The notes under the pieces are model-generated. The model worked only from the letters and a program-made list of their open reading frames with translations, was not told the DNA's origin and ran no database searches. A stretch of DNA of 64,000 bases, taken from positions 62,001 through 126,000 of the forward strand of contig JAUCBJ010007030.1 of the NCBI GenBank assembly GCA_032718475.1, given 5' to 3'. Position 1 is the stretch's first letter; each line of letters starts with the position of its first letter. The DNA comes from Nemertoderma westbladi (lineage: Eukaryota; Xenacoelomorpha; Nemertodermatida; Nemertodermatidae). The translations under genes were made by a program, and so were the position numbers. Below are positions 26,201 to 41,200 of the stretch, piece by piece.

Positions 26201-29200
26201 AAAACGCCCGAGGCGGATATTGAAAAATTATAGTGAGGGCCTCAGTAACGCTATTCAATGGATAGGCCCTAACTGCAGAGAAGTATATTACTTGCCAAGT
26301 TTTAGTAAGGCTGGGTATACTCACTCACTCTCTTCCAGTTTGTAATGTATCAATCCTGTCAGCTAATAGCTTTACCCTACCCAGTGAATCCTATGGGAAG
26401 ATCTTCAAGAAGGTTTCTCATACTCACTCTGCTATGTTAGGCAGCAGGCCAGCTGATTATACTGTGGATACGCGACTTTGGCATTATCAGATTATTCATT
26501 ATATCAGAAGATAAACAACTGTGTCAAACATTTTAATACCTACTGGTACTGGAGGGTAGCTAACAATGTGCTAACAGTTTACTGCGGATAGCATGCCAGC
26601 TGAATGATTTTTTAGTTAGTGAGTGTACGGCAATTGTGGGCCAATTTAGGAACTTGGAGTAATCGTTGTCGTAGTAGTACTTTCGAGCTATTATATTAAA
26701 TGGATAACTCAGGGTGGGGGCAGGATGGTGTCGTCGCGTTTCGGCAACAGTACTACTAATTTGGCTATATTACTGTAAGTTCATATTACTATAATAATTC
26801 GGTTGAATTCAACAATTTTTTATTAACAAAAGTAATTTGGGTGTAATTTGCTCTTTAGGAATTAATAGGCGTGAATTCTGAGTATAAACTGTTATTTCAA
26901 AAGAAGCACTTTAGAGTTTGTTAGGAGCAATCACACTGAAGTGAGTGGGTGAAAATAAAGCACTGCAATGTAGGCCTACTTTACAACAAATATGTATGCA
27001 AACTATACTTATGGAATTTGGTAATAAAGCCGCAAAGCAGGTGATTGCAGCACGTTCATTTATACTACTGTACACTATTTATATTATAAATAACCAAGAA
27101 GGCAATAATGCTATGCCGCTTATCAACAAAATTTCGCAACATTGAAACAGCTCTGTTATTGGAACCGAATGCTAATATGATCCATGGTGACCTCTATATT
27201 AATAATATTATTCTAAGTAGAAATGCACTAATCTCAAAAGGAATTATTATCTGCATTTGACACACTAGGCTTAACTACCCATAATAAGTCTGAACCAACG
27301 AGATTACAGTAAGTAGAAAATCAGCAACATTATTAGATCTGGTAAAACATAGAACACAATCTCGTCCAAGAATGTAAGGTTTTCCCATTCTTCTACTCAG
27401 ATTATGAGCACACGGTACTACTGTAACTCTCAAACAAGCATAGCTCCAATACATCAGAAAATAAGTGGATAAACTTCAGGGACTTTAAAAAATTCAACAA
27501 TTCTGCTTTCTTAGCCGATATTAACAGTGTAAATTGGGAAAATATATATCTGTCACTGTAACAATTACTCCCCCTAAATACAAAAGCTATTAAGGGCTTG
27601 TGATCAGTTATTACTTTAAATGGTCTTCCATGCAGGTACGTATGAAATTTATGCACGGCCCATTTCAAAGCCAAAAATTCCCTATCTGTTGTGGAGTATC
27701 TTTTTTCTGTTGGAGTCAGTTTATGAGAAGCATACGCTATGGGTCTTTCATCAATTATTGGTTGACATAATACAGCTCCAATCCCCACTGAACTTGCATC
27801 TATTTCTAAGACAAATGGGGCCTCAAAGTCTGGCAAACGCAATACCATGTGTTCATCCTTTAAACATGCTTTCAAATGGGAAAATCCTCATTTGCATTCA
27901 TCATTAAATTTAAACTTATTTGATGGTAAAGTTTGAGCTGTATATAGTGGTGCCGCAATAGTTGCATAATTATGAATAAATTGTGAATAGTAACCGCACA
28001 TACCAGTGAACGTCTGTAATTGTTTTGGTGTTTTAGGTTCGTTATAATTCAGAATACCCTGAATCTTCTCCGGATCCGTCTTCATTAGGCCATTTTCAAA
28101 TATAAATCCAAATATTTTTATTGATTGTTTTCCAAACGAACATTTTCTTGGGTTTAGTTTCCATCCATCTTCGATTAATCTCGAGAAAATATTTTCCAGC
28201 ATATCAATATGTTCAGGAACATTAGTTGATGGAACTACAATATCGTCTAAATATGGATCAGGTAATTTCCTTGAACTTTCTGGTAGGTATTCATCTGTTT
28301 TTCTAACAGTTTGACGTATCTCTCTTTGAAACAATGGAGGACAGCGGTGAATGCCATATGGTGCTCTTGTAAATTTGTAAAATCCATTTCCTGCTTGAAA
28401 GGCAGTTTTGGGGCGAACTTCAGGATTGATCTTAATTTGCCAATAGGCTGATTGTAAATCCAATGTACTAACAACCGGACAACCTGATAATTGGTCGATT
28501 ATATCCGCTATGCGTGGTAAAGGATATTGGTCATGGTCAATGAGTTCATTAAGTTTTGAATAGTTCACACAAAATCTCTTTTTTCCTCCTGGCTTAGGAG
28601 CCAACAGGGCTGGGAAAGCCCATGGTGATTTACTAGGCTCTATCACTTTCATATCCAACATTGTTGTGACATGTTCCATGATTTCTTTCTCCTCAACTGC
28701 ACTCCGCCTATAAGCACGTTGAAATATCGGAGTATGATCTCTAGTCTCAAAATTAAGTTCGGCATGTTTATAACATCCTATATCTTCTGGAGAATTACTA
28801 AAGGCATCAGAGTATTTCCACAGTAATTGTGAAAGTCTACGTCTTTCATTCTCATTCCAATGAGCCGGTAGGCTGAACTGAGATAAAAAGTCTTCTTTCG
28901 AAAGTTCCTTTTTAATTGAAGCAGTTTCTGCAGGTAAACTAATTCGGGATAACCCAAAGTCGATAATTGCTCCACATTTATACAATATATCTCTGCCAAT
29001 AATAACACCGAAACGATTTGAATCAATAATACCGAACCAGTGATTACAAATTTTCCCACCAAGTTTAAATTCCAGCATTGCATATCCTAATATTTGAAAT
29101 GGATTTCCAACCAATGCCCTAAGTGTTCTATCTCCACAGCGAGTTTCTGTTGCAAATGATAACAATTGGTCATCATTCGGAATTAAACTAATTTCTGAAC

Positions 29201-32200
29201 CTGAGTCAATTAAAGCAGTTTTATGTTTACTCATACCACCTTTAACAAACTCAACAGAAACTGAACTGGCTGTCAGGGAACTACTGGACTGCGTTAGTTC
29301 GTCCCTGACAGCCCCGACAAGTTTTTTGACTTCACACAGTATCGAGAAATATGCCCACGTTGCCCACATGTGTAGCAAGTTAAATCCTTCCAACAGCGTT
29401 CAACAGTATGCCCAACTTTATTGCATGTTGAACATTTGAGTTTCATTCTTGATTCACTCCTATCGGTTGAAAAGTTCCTTCGACCGGTAATTCCTGCTGC
29501 AAACACGGAAGTTTCCTCGGGATCCGGAAGTTGTTGGATGAACTCGGCAACATCGCGCGAAGTTGCCTTCGGATTAGTCGCCCTCCATGCGAAAACTGTG
29601 GCTTTAATACTCGTCGATACGCTGTCAACTAAACGCTGAACAACCGCGTCGTCGCCGAGCGAAAGATAGTACGTTAAAAATTTCAATGTAATTAAACCTT
29701 TCTGGACTTCAGAGGGTTTCTCTAATTTAAACTTCGAGAAATCAACACTGGGCGATACCGGTTTCTTGCACTTATACCATTCCTTTTCCAGTGCTTCGAT
29801 TACAGTTTCAAAAGTGGAACGTTTATCAACGAGTTTGTACTCCATAGTGATAAGCAAATCTTCGGATACAAATTGTGGAAGCCATGTTAGTTTAGTTTCA
29901 CCATCCTTGGAATCAATATTTTTACGAGCATAGTAGGCGTCTAATTGTCTCTTCCACGCGTTAAATGATATGGAATCCACACTAAGATATGGTAAACTAC
30001 CCGGCGACATTATAAACTGTTATATTTACACACTGCGCCAATGTTAAGATAACAGGTACGGTACTGAAGTAGGGTATCTAAAAGTCTGTCTTTCTCACAT
30101 TCCTACATTCCGCATTATATTCAACTAAAGAACAATAATCTCAAATCAAATCTCCCTCCATACACAAATAAGGCTAAAGTAATTCACAACAACTAATTCA
30201 CTACGTTACAGGGGCGTTATACACGGACAAAAAAATTATTGCAACAATATTCAATGAAGTTTATATAGATTTAGGTAATTTTATAACCAATGGCAATCCA
30301 GCTCATTCAAGTATAGGGAGAAGCCGGATATCTGGAAAGAAACTTAAAACTATATTCACATATAACGTGACACGAGAACTGACACACCAAATAATATCAA
30401 AACTAAAAGAAGATAAACCTAGTGGACCATCAAATATTCCAATGAAAATAATAAAATTGTTAAACCCAAAAATCGCTATAATATTAACACACATATTCAA
30501 CTGCTGTCTAACTCAATCGTATTTCCCAAAAAGACTCAAAATGCAATTGTCATTCCGATTTACAAAAAAGATTGTGGGGACTCCGAGCATAGAGACAATA
30601 TGGGAGTAGGTGAGGGTCTTGCCACGTTTAAATAAAAATTATAGATGGTTTACCGTATGCGCATTTTTCACGTTAATATATTAAAACATATATAAAAGCA
30701 ATTTAATTAAAATAAAATCTGCTCAGAGACCGGTAAATTAAGTACGTATAAATGTATATACTGTATGTTTGCAGACGGGAAGGGGGCGTACGACAATCAG
30801 ACAATACATACGGCAGTGCAGTGGGGTTATGTCCTGTCCTGGTGGCTATAGTATTTTTTGCCGAAAGGTATCTTTTTGCAGAAATTCAACTTTTTTTGCC
30901 AAATAGTGAATTTTTGCCGAATCGCAAAACTGTTGCCAAATCGTGACAGTTGCCGAAACGCGATGTAACCACAATGATATTTTAACTCACATATACAAAG
31001 TCCCGACCATTTTCTGTGTTATATTCTGTGAAATCAGTCTGTATGACATTTCCTTGAGGTAGTTTTATCTCATAATAACCGCAATAATTATTTGGGTAGT
31101 TATTCGGATGGTTCTTGGACACAACCTGCCCAGAGAAAGCTGTATAAGCGGTGTGTTCTTCTTGGCATACTGCAATGAATATGATTAAGTATTAGAATTG
31201 GGGAAATCAATAATTTAATAAGAATAGCCATTGTCATTAAAATTTATTAATATTTATTAATAAGATTTTAGTCCAATTAAATTCAATTGCACAAAATAGT
31301 AATTATAAATATGTTGTTGGCGGGAAATTCAAATTTATGATTCAGAATATTATACAGTTATAGGATTCTGGGATTACTACAGTAGTAGTTTAGTTAGAAT
31401 AACTGTTTGACCTATAGCCTGGTAGCAGCCCCAATAAGGATTTCTATAACTGGTTTGTCAGCCCCTCGCCGTGCAGACCAGCCCAATCTCCAAACCACAA
31501 CTCCCGCCAGGAGCGATGGACACCCTGGTGAAGGCAGCGATGGAATTGGCCGGAGGACTGCGAACTGCAGCCACCGGCAAATACCCCCCAGCACGCACAT
31601 GAGAACTCTCTCATTCATACTATACTGCCCTGCCTTGACACGAGTGTCTCGGCAAGGTGGTGTATAAGAATCTGGTCCTCGGTGCAACATAGCAACCTGT
31701 TACGTCCACACAGCATTAAGCGGGTGCCACCTGTGGCTACATAGGGCATGTTACTACTTACTAAGGAAATAATCTGGTCTTTAATTAGGACACCCTTGGT
31801 TCTGGATTAAAAGGACCCATATACTCGCGGGAATTCCTGAAGACCAGTTGTGGTAACCAAAAAATAATAACCAAAAAATAATTATAAATAAGCGAATATT
31901 GCGGCCACATGCCTTGATTCAACGCTAAATTTGGTAAAAAAAAAAATGCACATGACAGGTACAGGTGCAAACTAGCAGACCATATATTTTGCTACTATTC
32001 GGCAGAGGCCAAATCTGGGAGCAAACCCATAACTGGGATTGGAAGAGGAAGAGGAAGAGAAGAAAGTGGAAGTTAATTTAGTGTATAAAGTATAATCAAT
32101 AAGATTTTGGGGGCAGTGCCCCCAAAGCCCCCCCCCCCCCCCCCCCGCACGAAACGGGCCTGCACCTACTGGAGATAGAATGACAATTATCTGAGTCCCT

Positions 32201-35200
32201 TTACTGATGACTTTTCTGGCCCAAACTCTGAGTCACCAGCAAGGCCAGATTGTGAAGGGAGAAGGATTCTGGAGTAGGAGGCTACTCTCATGTACCATTC
32301 CGACCAACCCAACCATTATTGGTGAACCTGAGTCAACTCATTAGCTAGACTTGACTCAGTTAGTTAATATTTCTACCACAGTGTACAAGCAGCTACTGGA
32401 GTTATATTTCTACCACAGTCTACAAGCAGCTACTGATGGAGTGGATCAGCATGCATTCTTATTTTTCCTGGATGCAAGTCTCCATCGCTTCTCAACATCT
32501 CCATGGGTATACAGTGGTAGTGTTAACCAAAATTCAGTCCATTTTAAGGAAATGGATTGTTTTCGGCTGGGAAACCGATCAAGAAGTGGACCTTGAAAGA
32601 TGTGGACTCTAACTGGACCCTGTGGGTACAAATCCCAGATAGACCATATTTTGTTTCATAAGAAATACTAGGGCTCTGTACATGACTGTGCAGCATTTAC
32701 TCTTTCGCTCCTTCACAAGTGATCATCTTCTTATTATGGACAAGGAAAGTCTTAGTCTCCATACTAGCCTGGCTAAGAAATCTTCTTTGTCATGACCATG
32801 AATGGTCTTCTCTGTTGCAATAGTGCTAAGTTGGAGAGCGCTTCCTGGGTGGACAGGAGGATCGTGTTGAGTAAACATACCACGAGGAGGATCACTCGGG
32901 ACGATATCTGGGTGAACTGTCAGTTGGAGATCAGGTCCGGATCCAATAGGAGCCGCTTATACTACGGAAATTCGGAGAAAATCCCGGATAAACGGGTAGC
33001 TGATTCTGGAGCCACGAATCCGCAATTATCTACCCAGTTTGAGATCCTGCTTCACACTACAGCTGAGCATAGTTTTGAGGCTTTTGCATCTGAGGAAGCA
33101 GATCACTGTCATGGATATACTGCCCTCGCAGGGGCAGTTAGGTTAGCAGCTCCAGAAATAGTTCATGTACACATTTGAAACAGGAAAAAGACAACCTGGG
33201 CTGATCACAGATTGTAAAATGACCTCTCTAAGGCGCAGAATATGTCCCACCATCTCATGTACACTAGGACAGCGACAGCCAAGGATGCAGTTGAGGCTAC
33301 ATCTAGATCTCTTAACAGGCAGTACTCTGACAGTAATCTGAAGGAGCTTATCAATAAGCAGGTTGATGCCATCAACAATGTTGATAACAGCTGGCACTCA
33401 GCTCAGACGTGGCACTTTGAGATGTAAACTATGAGCTTATGAGTTTCTTCTGAGTATTGCCTGATATCTTTGTGGTAAATTGTGTATCTGAGTCTATGCT
33501 CACAGATATTAGTCTATCCCCATTGCGCATTGGTGACATCTCCTTTGCTGACACCAAGACTGCTGCAAAGAGTATCAAGACCAATCGGGCCAGTGGAGGC
33601 GTGATGGTTGCTCATATGCCTAATAAGCTAGGTTATACAGGGGTGGGAGGTTGTTTAGGATAGAATTGAGGACGTCACTGAGGTGGACACTGTTGAAGTT
33701 ATTTGCGAAAGCCACCTTTACCATGATGTTGGCTTCTTGTGATTCCTGAAGAAATCGCATACCGCTATGTAATGCTGCTTTTGCCCCTCTGGTTGCACCA
33801 CAGCAGAGTTGACATGGTGCTAGCAAAGCAAAGCTTGCTTTCAGCATGTTTTCGCAGTGAGCCGGTGTATTGTACACTGTACAGCTGAGAAGGGACATAG
33901 CTTTGCGTCATTCACATTTCAACATCAAGTTGGTTACTGTGGTGACTCCTCCCTGAAAGTTCGTTGCTGCATCACCAATGGAAAAAGAGCAGAGGTCTTT
34001 CAGGTTTTGGAGTCAGGATTTTCAGGATTTGGAGCTGATTGCTTTGGAAGGCTTTAATTGACTTATGGATTTCAAGGTAAGAGAGCTCAATGATTGGGGC
34101 TTTGGCATCATCTATTGAAGTTACACCTATATGATCTTCGGGTAGTTGGGATGGGCGTAGACATGGCCTACTTAAATGTTTAAGTAGGCCATAGTGTAGA
34201 GCAATGAGAGCATTTAGCATTGCCTGGTGCTATGGTGGTTGATGAGGATGCTCCGAGAGGGGGAGTCCCAAGGCTATATTTAAAGAAAAGTAGGTTTATC
34301 CACTCATGCATGGAGTTATGTTCGACTACTGCATTGCATAGCTTGGTTTAGTTGGTTGATGAGGCTAATTGTCTTGCTCCTCTGGGGTTGCATTTCAATG
34401 TACTATTGCGGATAAGAACTTTAAATAGTTTGAGGTAGTCATTGATGGACACTGGGTGGGTCTGATATTTGTTTGTTAATAATATTAATATGCTGAAAGA
34501 TACGCTGGTTTTTAGAGTAATCTCATTCGAATCAGCGACCCAGAAAACCTATAAAAATGCGTTGATATCAATCTTTTCCGGAACTTGAATGTTTCAAAAT
34601 TTTGAAGTGCCACGCACCATTTTTGGTGCACCAAAAATGAAGTACCACTACACTTACATACTTGTATAGTACAGTAGAGTGCTCCACACCACTTATAATC
34701 AATAAAAACCCCAAAATATCACTAAAGACAAACTCATAAATGATTTTGCTAAATATAGATTTTGATAAATGATTCAAAAAGATTTTGCAGGGGACCAAAT
34801 TTTGAGGTAGCACCCACATCAAAAAGTAGAAATCCATCTGCGACACCGTTTTTGTAAAAGATGCGCCATTAAATTTGACTAATTCCCAGAAAAACATTTG
34901 GCAGATACATAATGTGGTTGTGCAGTTTTACAGTAATTATAATATATGGCAGAGGGGGGGGGGGGGGGGGGGGGGGTTCTTTCGCCCCGGCGGGGGGCAA
35001 TTGCCCCCCGTCTCGTACGCCTATGTGAGCACAACTATAGTTCAGCTTTGAGGTGATTTATAAATAAGCTGAAGAATAACGGTGTCCCTTTCCCTTTCCC
35101 TTTCCGTAAAACGTCTAGTATGCAATCGTAAGGAGCAGATAATTGCCCATTTGATCGAACACAGGATTTTACGGAGCTCTACACAGTCTAATTACTCAAA

Positions 35201-38200
35201 TTAATGATAAATTTTCCACTGAACCCTAACGCCAATAGTTTAATCCATAATGCACTTATATCTACACTATAAACGGCTTTACGCAGATCAATAAATGCAC
35301 AATAAAGTTAATTGCTATTGCCCGAAAGAAAATGATCGATCAAGGATTTTAAGATTAGCATTTGGTCTACAATGGAATAGCCTGGTCTGAAACCACCTTG
35401 CGACTCCAATGTAATACCGAATGCGTCGGCCAACCATTGTAGACAACGATTTATTATAGATGTAAACAATTTACCGAAACACTCTATAGAGTAAAAGCTT
35501 TGCACCTTTTTTTTTAACAATGGGGCAACAATTCCTAATGCTTTCTTGTGGGGAAGTTATGAGTCGCTATTTAGATACAGCAAATGGACGAGTTGCGTCC
35601 AACCAACGATTCCGTGATTTGGACCCCTCCCACCCTCAATCTACGAATCCATTTCCCATTCTGCAGGCACCAGTAAATAACCTTTCTAAAATACTCCTCA
35701 ACCAGGACCAGAGAGACTTGCTCGGATTGGGGTTCACTTTCATTCCATACCATGGTACCGCACCCTCTGATGTTCTAGAGGCTAAGATTGATGTAGCCTC
35801 AGCAGCAACGAAAATTAGAACTAGATTTCGAAAATTGGTTAATCCACCTATGGATGAACAATCAGCAACGCCCCCTCAAACATCTGGCCAACTGCATCGT
35901 GCCACCGAAATCCCTGTAGCATCAAACACTTCTGCTACTCCCAAGGTTAGTACTGCCACGCAACTATCTCATACTCGTTCGCAACCGACAACGGCCCGCA
36001 AAAAACTATTCCCAGCCGCGAATACAGATGCTTATGAACCAACACCCCTTGTTGAAGTAATACAAGAGCTCAACAGAGCGAATCAACAGCCGGCTCCACG
36101 GACCCGACCCCGGGTAGAGTGCAGTTTGCACCCAGATTTTCCTTTGCAACTTGACCGCCGAGCTGGAGTTCTCATTCCTGACACACCTTCTTCGCGCACC
36201 CGTTCGAGAACAGCACAGGATTCAGTTAACTACAATCTGCGAGGTAAGAGTAATTCTAGACTTAACGCCATCCCGCAGTCACCCCCTATTGCTGTTAAAC
36301 CTCCTGATCCCCCTCACTTTAGCCATCCCCGTTGGGTAGCGTCATCTGTAGACAGCGTTTCTGTTGAGAATATTATTTCTGGCTTGCACAGAGCAGTGCG
36401 AAGGGTCAATGTAGATAAACTTAATGAGGATGTACGCCCTAATATCACCCCAGCACAGCAGTTGGCTCTCAAACAGCTCCGAAATAACAAGAATTTAGCA
36501 TTCCTTAAAGGTGACAAAACTGCTAATATTATTTTTTATTGGATAAATCTGCTAAGGAATATGAGATCCTTCGAATTTTGGGTGATAAGAAAACATATGA
36601 GAAACTACGCAAAGACCCTACTGCACGATGTCGTGTTGAATGCCGATCGTTATTAGATTCCCTTGCTATTGGGAACCAACGGCTTCGCCATCACCTCTTC
36701 CCTAATACCTTCACTACCGGCCATATCTTTATAACTCTTAAAGACCATAAACCACGTGACGAATGGGTAACCCACCCTAATGGTGCCCTAATCCCAAAAG
36801 GTAGACCTATTATATCTAATACGGACGCATTTTTTAAACCCTTATCCAAAATGATGCACTACTACCTGCACCCTTTAGTTACTACTGCCGATAACTATCT
36901 AAAAAGCTCTTTGGATCTCAAACAAACCATGCCTACAACAACTAATAATTCCCATTTTACTTTAGTTACTATTGATGTAATCGACATGTTTACCGCCATC
37001 CCTCATGAATTGGGTATTGAGGCTACCATGCATGCACTTTCGGAGGATCCTACGTTACCTGAACGTTCTATTTTTACACCAACTCAACTCGCAGCAATTT
37101 TACGGTTTCTTTTATACCACAACTTTTTCTGTTACCAGAATATGTACTACCTGCAAATCGCAGGAGCACCTATGGGCGGTCACCACAGTAGTGATTATTC
37201 TATAATCAGTTCGTACAAAGTACTCAAGAGGGCGTTAACTATTTCGCTACGGACTCCTTCATTCTTTCGTACTCTGGTGGATGATAGTTTCGCAATTTAC
37301 GATGAGCGACTAACTGATCAGTATTTCGAGTTCATGAAGACCGCATTCAATTCAGCGTGCAGGAATTTATATAATAGTGATGCCATCCAATTTACAATGG
37401 AGTACTCCCATGCTAGTGTCGACTACCTCGATCTAACGATAGCTGCTAATGCCTACACCCTTAGAACTCGTTTATTTAGAAAACCAATGGCTAATAAACT
37501 ACCTATTATGTACTCTAGTTTCCACCATAAACCTACGTTACGGGCAGTGGTGAAATCGGAAATTTTGCGTATTCGCCGTTTAACTGACTCAAACCATTTG
37601 TTCACATGTTATAAACACCAGTACCTCGAGTTGTGTGAGAATCGAGGCTATCCGCTGGATTTCCTCCTCTCCCTCCATGCATCAAACCCAACACCTCTTG
37701 GTCCAGTGCCGATCACGCAGCAGCCGTCTTTACCAACAGAGGGGGATGGTCCATCAGCACCCCAAAATTTGAAGACTACATCGAATGGGCCAAAATACAC
37801 CTCTATATATCTCCCTACGACCCCACAGTTCCTGCCTGTCCTAGCGCCCGTTATCCGCAAATATAATGCTGACTTGCGTTCGCTAGGTATTAGTGTCCAA
37901 ACGGTCCCGCGTAACCTCCCATCGTTAGGTAAACTGTTGATCACCAAGTCCGAGCCAACTCTGCCTCTTGGTAATCACTCTTGCAATGGGCCTCGTTGCA
38001 AATGCTGCTCGGCCGTTCTAGACCAGCGCCGGACACCATGGGGTGACCCCATCCATGGGAGATTTAACTGCAAATCATTTAATGTGATATATTTTATCAA
38101 ATGTAAACTGCATCCACACTTGTGGTATCTTGGCCAGACAGAACAGCGTTTACATGAGCGCCTCCGAGGTCACCGTAGTGCCATAAATGAAGCAGCTGTC

Positions 38201-41200
38201 AAGGGGCTAGGAGTCGATTTATCGAGTCCTGAAGTCTTGCTACTGCAACACTTTGTTATTTGTGGGATCGGTGCGCTCAATATTACATGTTCTAAAAGGT
38301 TTACTAACCACGAGCGTAGGATTCATTTTGAAGCGGTTCTGATTAACTTGCATCGCCCCCCACTTATCACTGTAGTTCCCCGTATTGGTCTGTACTAAAA
38401 CATGTGAACTTTGTTTTGTATATTCTACTTAGGATTTTGTATTAATCAGTTTGGTTTTATTTTATATCTTATTGTTTTGCTAACTATGTGGCTCGTCCCA
38501 CATGCCCGCCTTAATGATAATTTCACCTCCAGTCATACAGCTGCTATTTGCTTTTTGAATAGCTGGCCCCTCTGGATATTTACCCTATGGCGTAGTTAGT
38601 ATTACTCAATCATTCTGTTAGTTTTATTTAATTAATTTTAAAGATTTTATTACTGCTTTTATTTCTGAGGTTTTTATACACATGTCATTCGTATACACTA
38701 TATCACTGTTGTTTTATTATTTTATCAGCCTTTATTTGTTTTTATAGATATTCTACTTAATAGCAGGATAGGGTACACCATTGGTTTAGTTTTTATTTAC
38801 TATTAATTTTTTAAAAGTTTTTAACATTTTAATACCTTTATTTTAAATTTTGATTTGAGTTAGTTTTGGTGCATTATGAATTTCCGATATAATTTCAAAC
38901 CATGCTCAACTTCTTCTACCGGTCTGCCACTTTACACAGCTAATATCTTTATTAAAATAGTCATAACTACTGTACACTATACAGTACCATAACGGTATCG
39001 GTTTTGTATATATCTTTGTAGGTTTTGAATTGGTTGTTTTAGTTAAATTATATTAATATTGTGTTTAAAATAATATACCACTGAAGACGCGCGGGAAGCG
39101 TGAAATAGCTATATGGTAAACTAACAATATTTTATATTAGCCGTGGCTCAAGACCCTTACTCGTCATTAATATTTATAATTTAGGTACAATAAATTAGCG
39201 TCCCTCTCTATAACAACCGTAGGTACAATAAATTAGCGTCCCTTTCTATAACAACCGTAGCTACAATAAATTAGCGTCCCTTTCTATAACAAACGTAGGT
39301 ACAATAAATTAGCGTCCCTTTCTATAACAACCATAGGTACAATAAATTAGCGTCCCTCTCTATAACAAACGTAGGTACAATAAATTAGCGTTCCTCTCTA
39401 TAACAAACGTAGGTACAATAAATTAGCGTTCCTCTCTATAACAAACGTAGGTACAATAAATTAGCTTCCCTCTCTATAACAACCGTAGGTACAACAAATT
39501 AGCGTCCCTTTCTATAACAAACGTAGGTACAATAAATTAGCGTCCCTTTCTATAACAACCGTAGGTACAATAAATTAGCGCCCCTCTCTATAACAAACGT
39601 AGGTACAATAAATTAGCGTTCCTCTCTATAACAAACGTAGGTACAATAAAGTAGCTTCCCTCTCTATAACAACCGTAGGTACAATAAACTAGCGTCCCTC
39701 TCTATAACAACCGTAGGTACAATAAATTAGCTTCCCTCTCTATAACAACCGTAGGTACAACAAATTAGCGTCCCTTTCTATAACAAACGTAGGTACAATA
39801 AATTAGCGTCCCTTTCTATAACAACCGTAGGTACAATAAATTAGCGTCCCTCTCTATAACAAACGTAGGTACAATAAATTAGCGTTCCTCTCTATAACAA
39901 CCGTAGGTACAATAAATTAGCGTCCCTTTCTATAACAAACGTAGGTACAATAAATTAGCGTCCCTTTCTATAACAACCGTAGGTACAATAAATTAGCGTC
40001 CCTCTCTATAACAAACGTAGGTACAATAAATTAGCGTTCCTCTCTATAACAACCGTAGGTACAATAAATTAGTGTCCCTCTCTATAACAACCGTAGGTAC
40101 AATAAATTAGTGTCCCTCTCTATAACAACCGTAGGTACAATAAATTAGCGTCCCTTTCTATAACAAACGTAGGTACAATAAATTAGCGTCCCTTTCTATA
40201 ACAACCGTAGGTACAATAAATTAGCGTCCCTTTCTATAACAAACGTAGGTACAATAAATTAGCGTCCCTTTCTATAACAAACGTAGGTACAATAAATTAG
40301 CGTCCCTTTCTATAACAAACGTAGGTACAATAAATTAGCGTCCCTTTCTATAACAACCGTAGGTACAATAAATTAGCGTCCCTTTCTATAACAAACGTAG
40401 GTACAATAAATTAGCGTCCCTTTCTATAACAACCATAGGTACTATAAATTAGCGTCCCTCTCTATAACAAACGTAGGTATAATAAATTAGCGTCCCTTTC
40501 TATAACAACCGTAGGTACAATAAATTAGCGTCCCTTTCTATAACAAACGTAGGTACAATAAATTAGCGTCCCTTTCTATAACAAACGTAGGTACAATAAA
40601 TTAGCTCCCTTTCTATAACAAACGTAGGTACAATAAATTAGCGTCCCTCTCTATAACAACCGTAGGTACAATAAATTAGCGTCCCTCTCTATAACAACCG
40701 TAGGTACAATAAATTAGCGTCCCTTTCTATAACAAACGTAGGTACAATAAATTAGCGTCCCTTTCTATAACAAACGTAGGTACAATAAATTAGCGTCCCT
40801 TTCTATAACAAACGTAGGTACAATAAATTAGCGTCCCTCTCTATAACAACCGTAGGTACAATAAATTAGCGTCCCTTTCTATAACAAACGTAGGTACAAT
40901 AAATTAGCGTCCCTTTCTATAACAAACATAGGTACAATAAATTAGCGTCCCTCTCTATAACAAACGTAGGTACAATAAATTAGCGTCCCTTTCTATAACA
41001 AACGTAGGTACAATAAATTAGCGTCCCTTTCTATAACAAACATAGGTACAATAAATTAGCGTCCCTTTCTATAACAAACATAGGTACAATAAATTAGCGT
41101 CCCTCTCTATAACAAACGTAGGTACAATAAATTAGCGTCCCTTTCTATAACAAACGTAGGTACAATAAATTAGCTTCCCTCTCTATAACAACCGTAGGTA

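Larger units (their letters stand above)
27402..30223 (-). mobile_element. Ty3/gypsy retrotransposon, truncated after RNase H
   Basis: One LTR candidate (30223-30042, about 182 bases, TGTATAACG...TTAACA on minus) is followed by a primer-binding site starting TTGGCGCAG, then gag, protease, RT and RNase H in canonical Ty3/gypsy order. Homology stops near 27590, right after TDHKPL. The connection subdomain, integrase and 3' LTR are missing. A -1 shift between gag and pol is normal for the group; the TGA at 27888-27890 is a lesion. Confidence 0.85.
35556..39165 (+). mobile_element. Penelope-like element
   Basis: Plus-strand element with an N-terminal extension frame, RT and GIY-YIG endonuclease, ending in AT-rich 3' sequence and a hammerhead-like motif (39076-39118). 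It lies in the first long intron of the CUB gene, on the opposite strand. The only lesion I see is a one-base frame change in the T6 run near 36532-36537, so the copy is fairly young. The left end is defined by where the antisense LINE stops. Confidence 0.85.

Noticed and set aside
31835-31870. Another CTGAAGA hammerhead candidate near 31835
   Set aside because: No GAAA segment or pairing stems at the required distance.
35520-35555. ATG at 35520 as the true start of the Penelope protein
   Set aside because: The bases are antisense LINE RT sequence (KALGIVAPLLKKK on minus), so this ATG was supplied by the neighbouring element.
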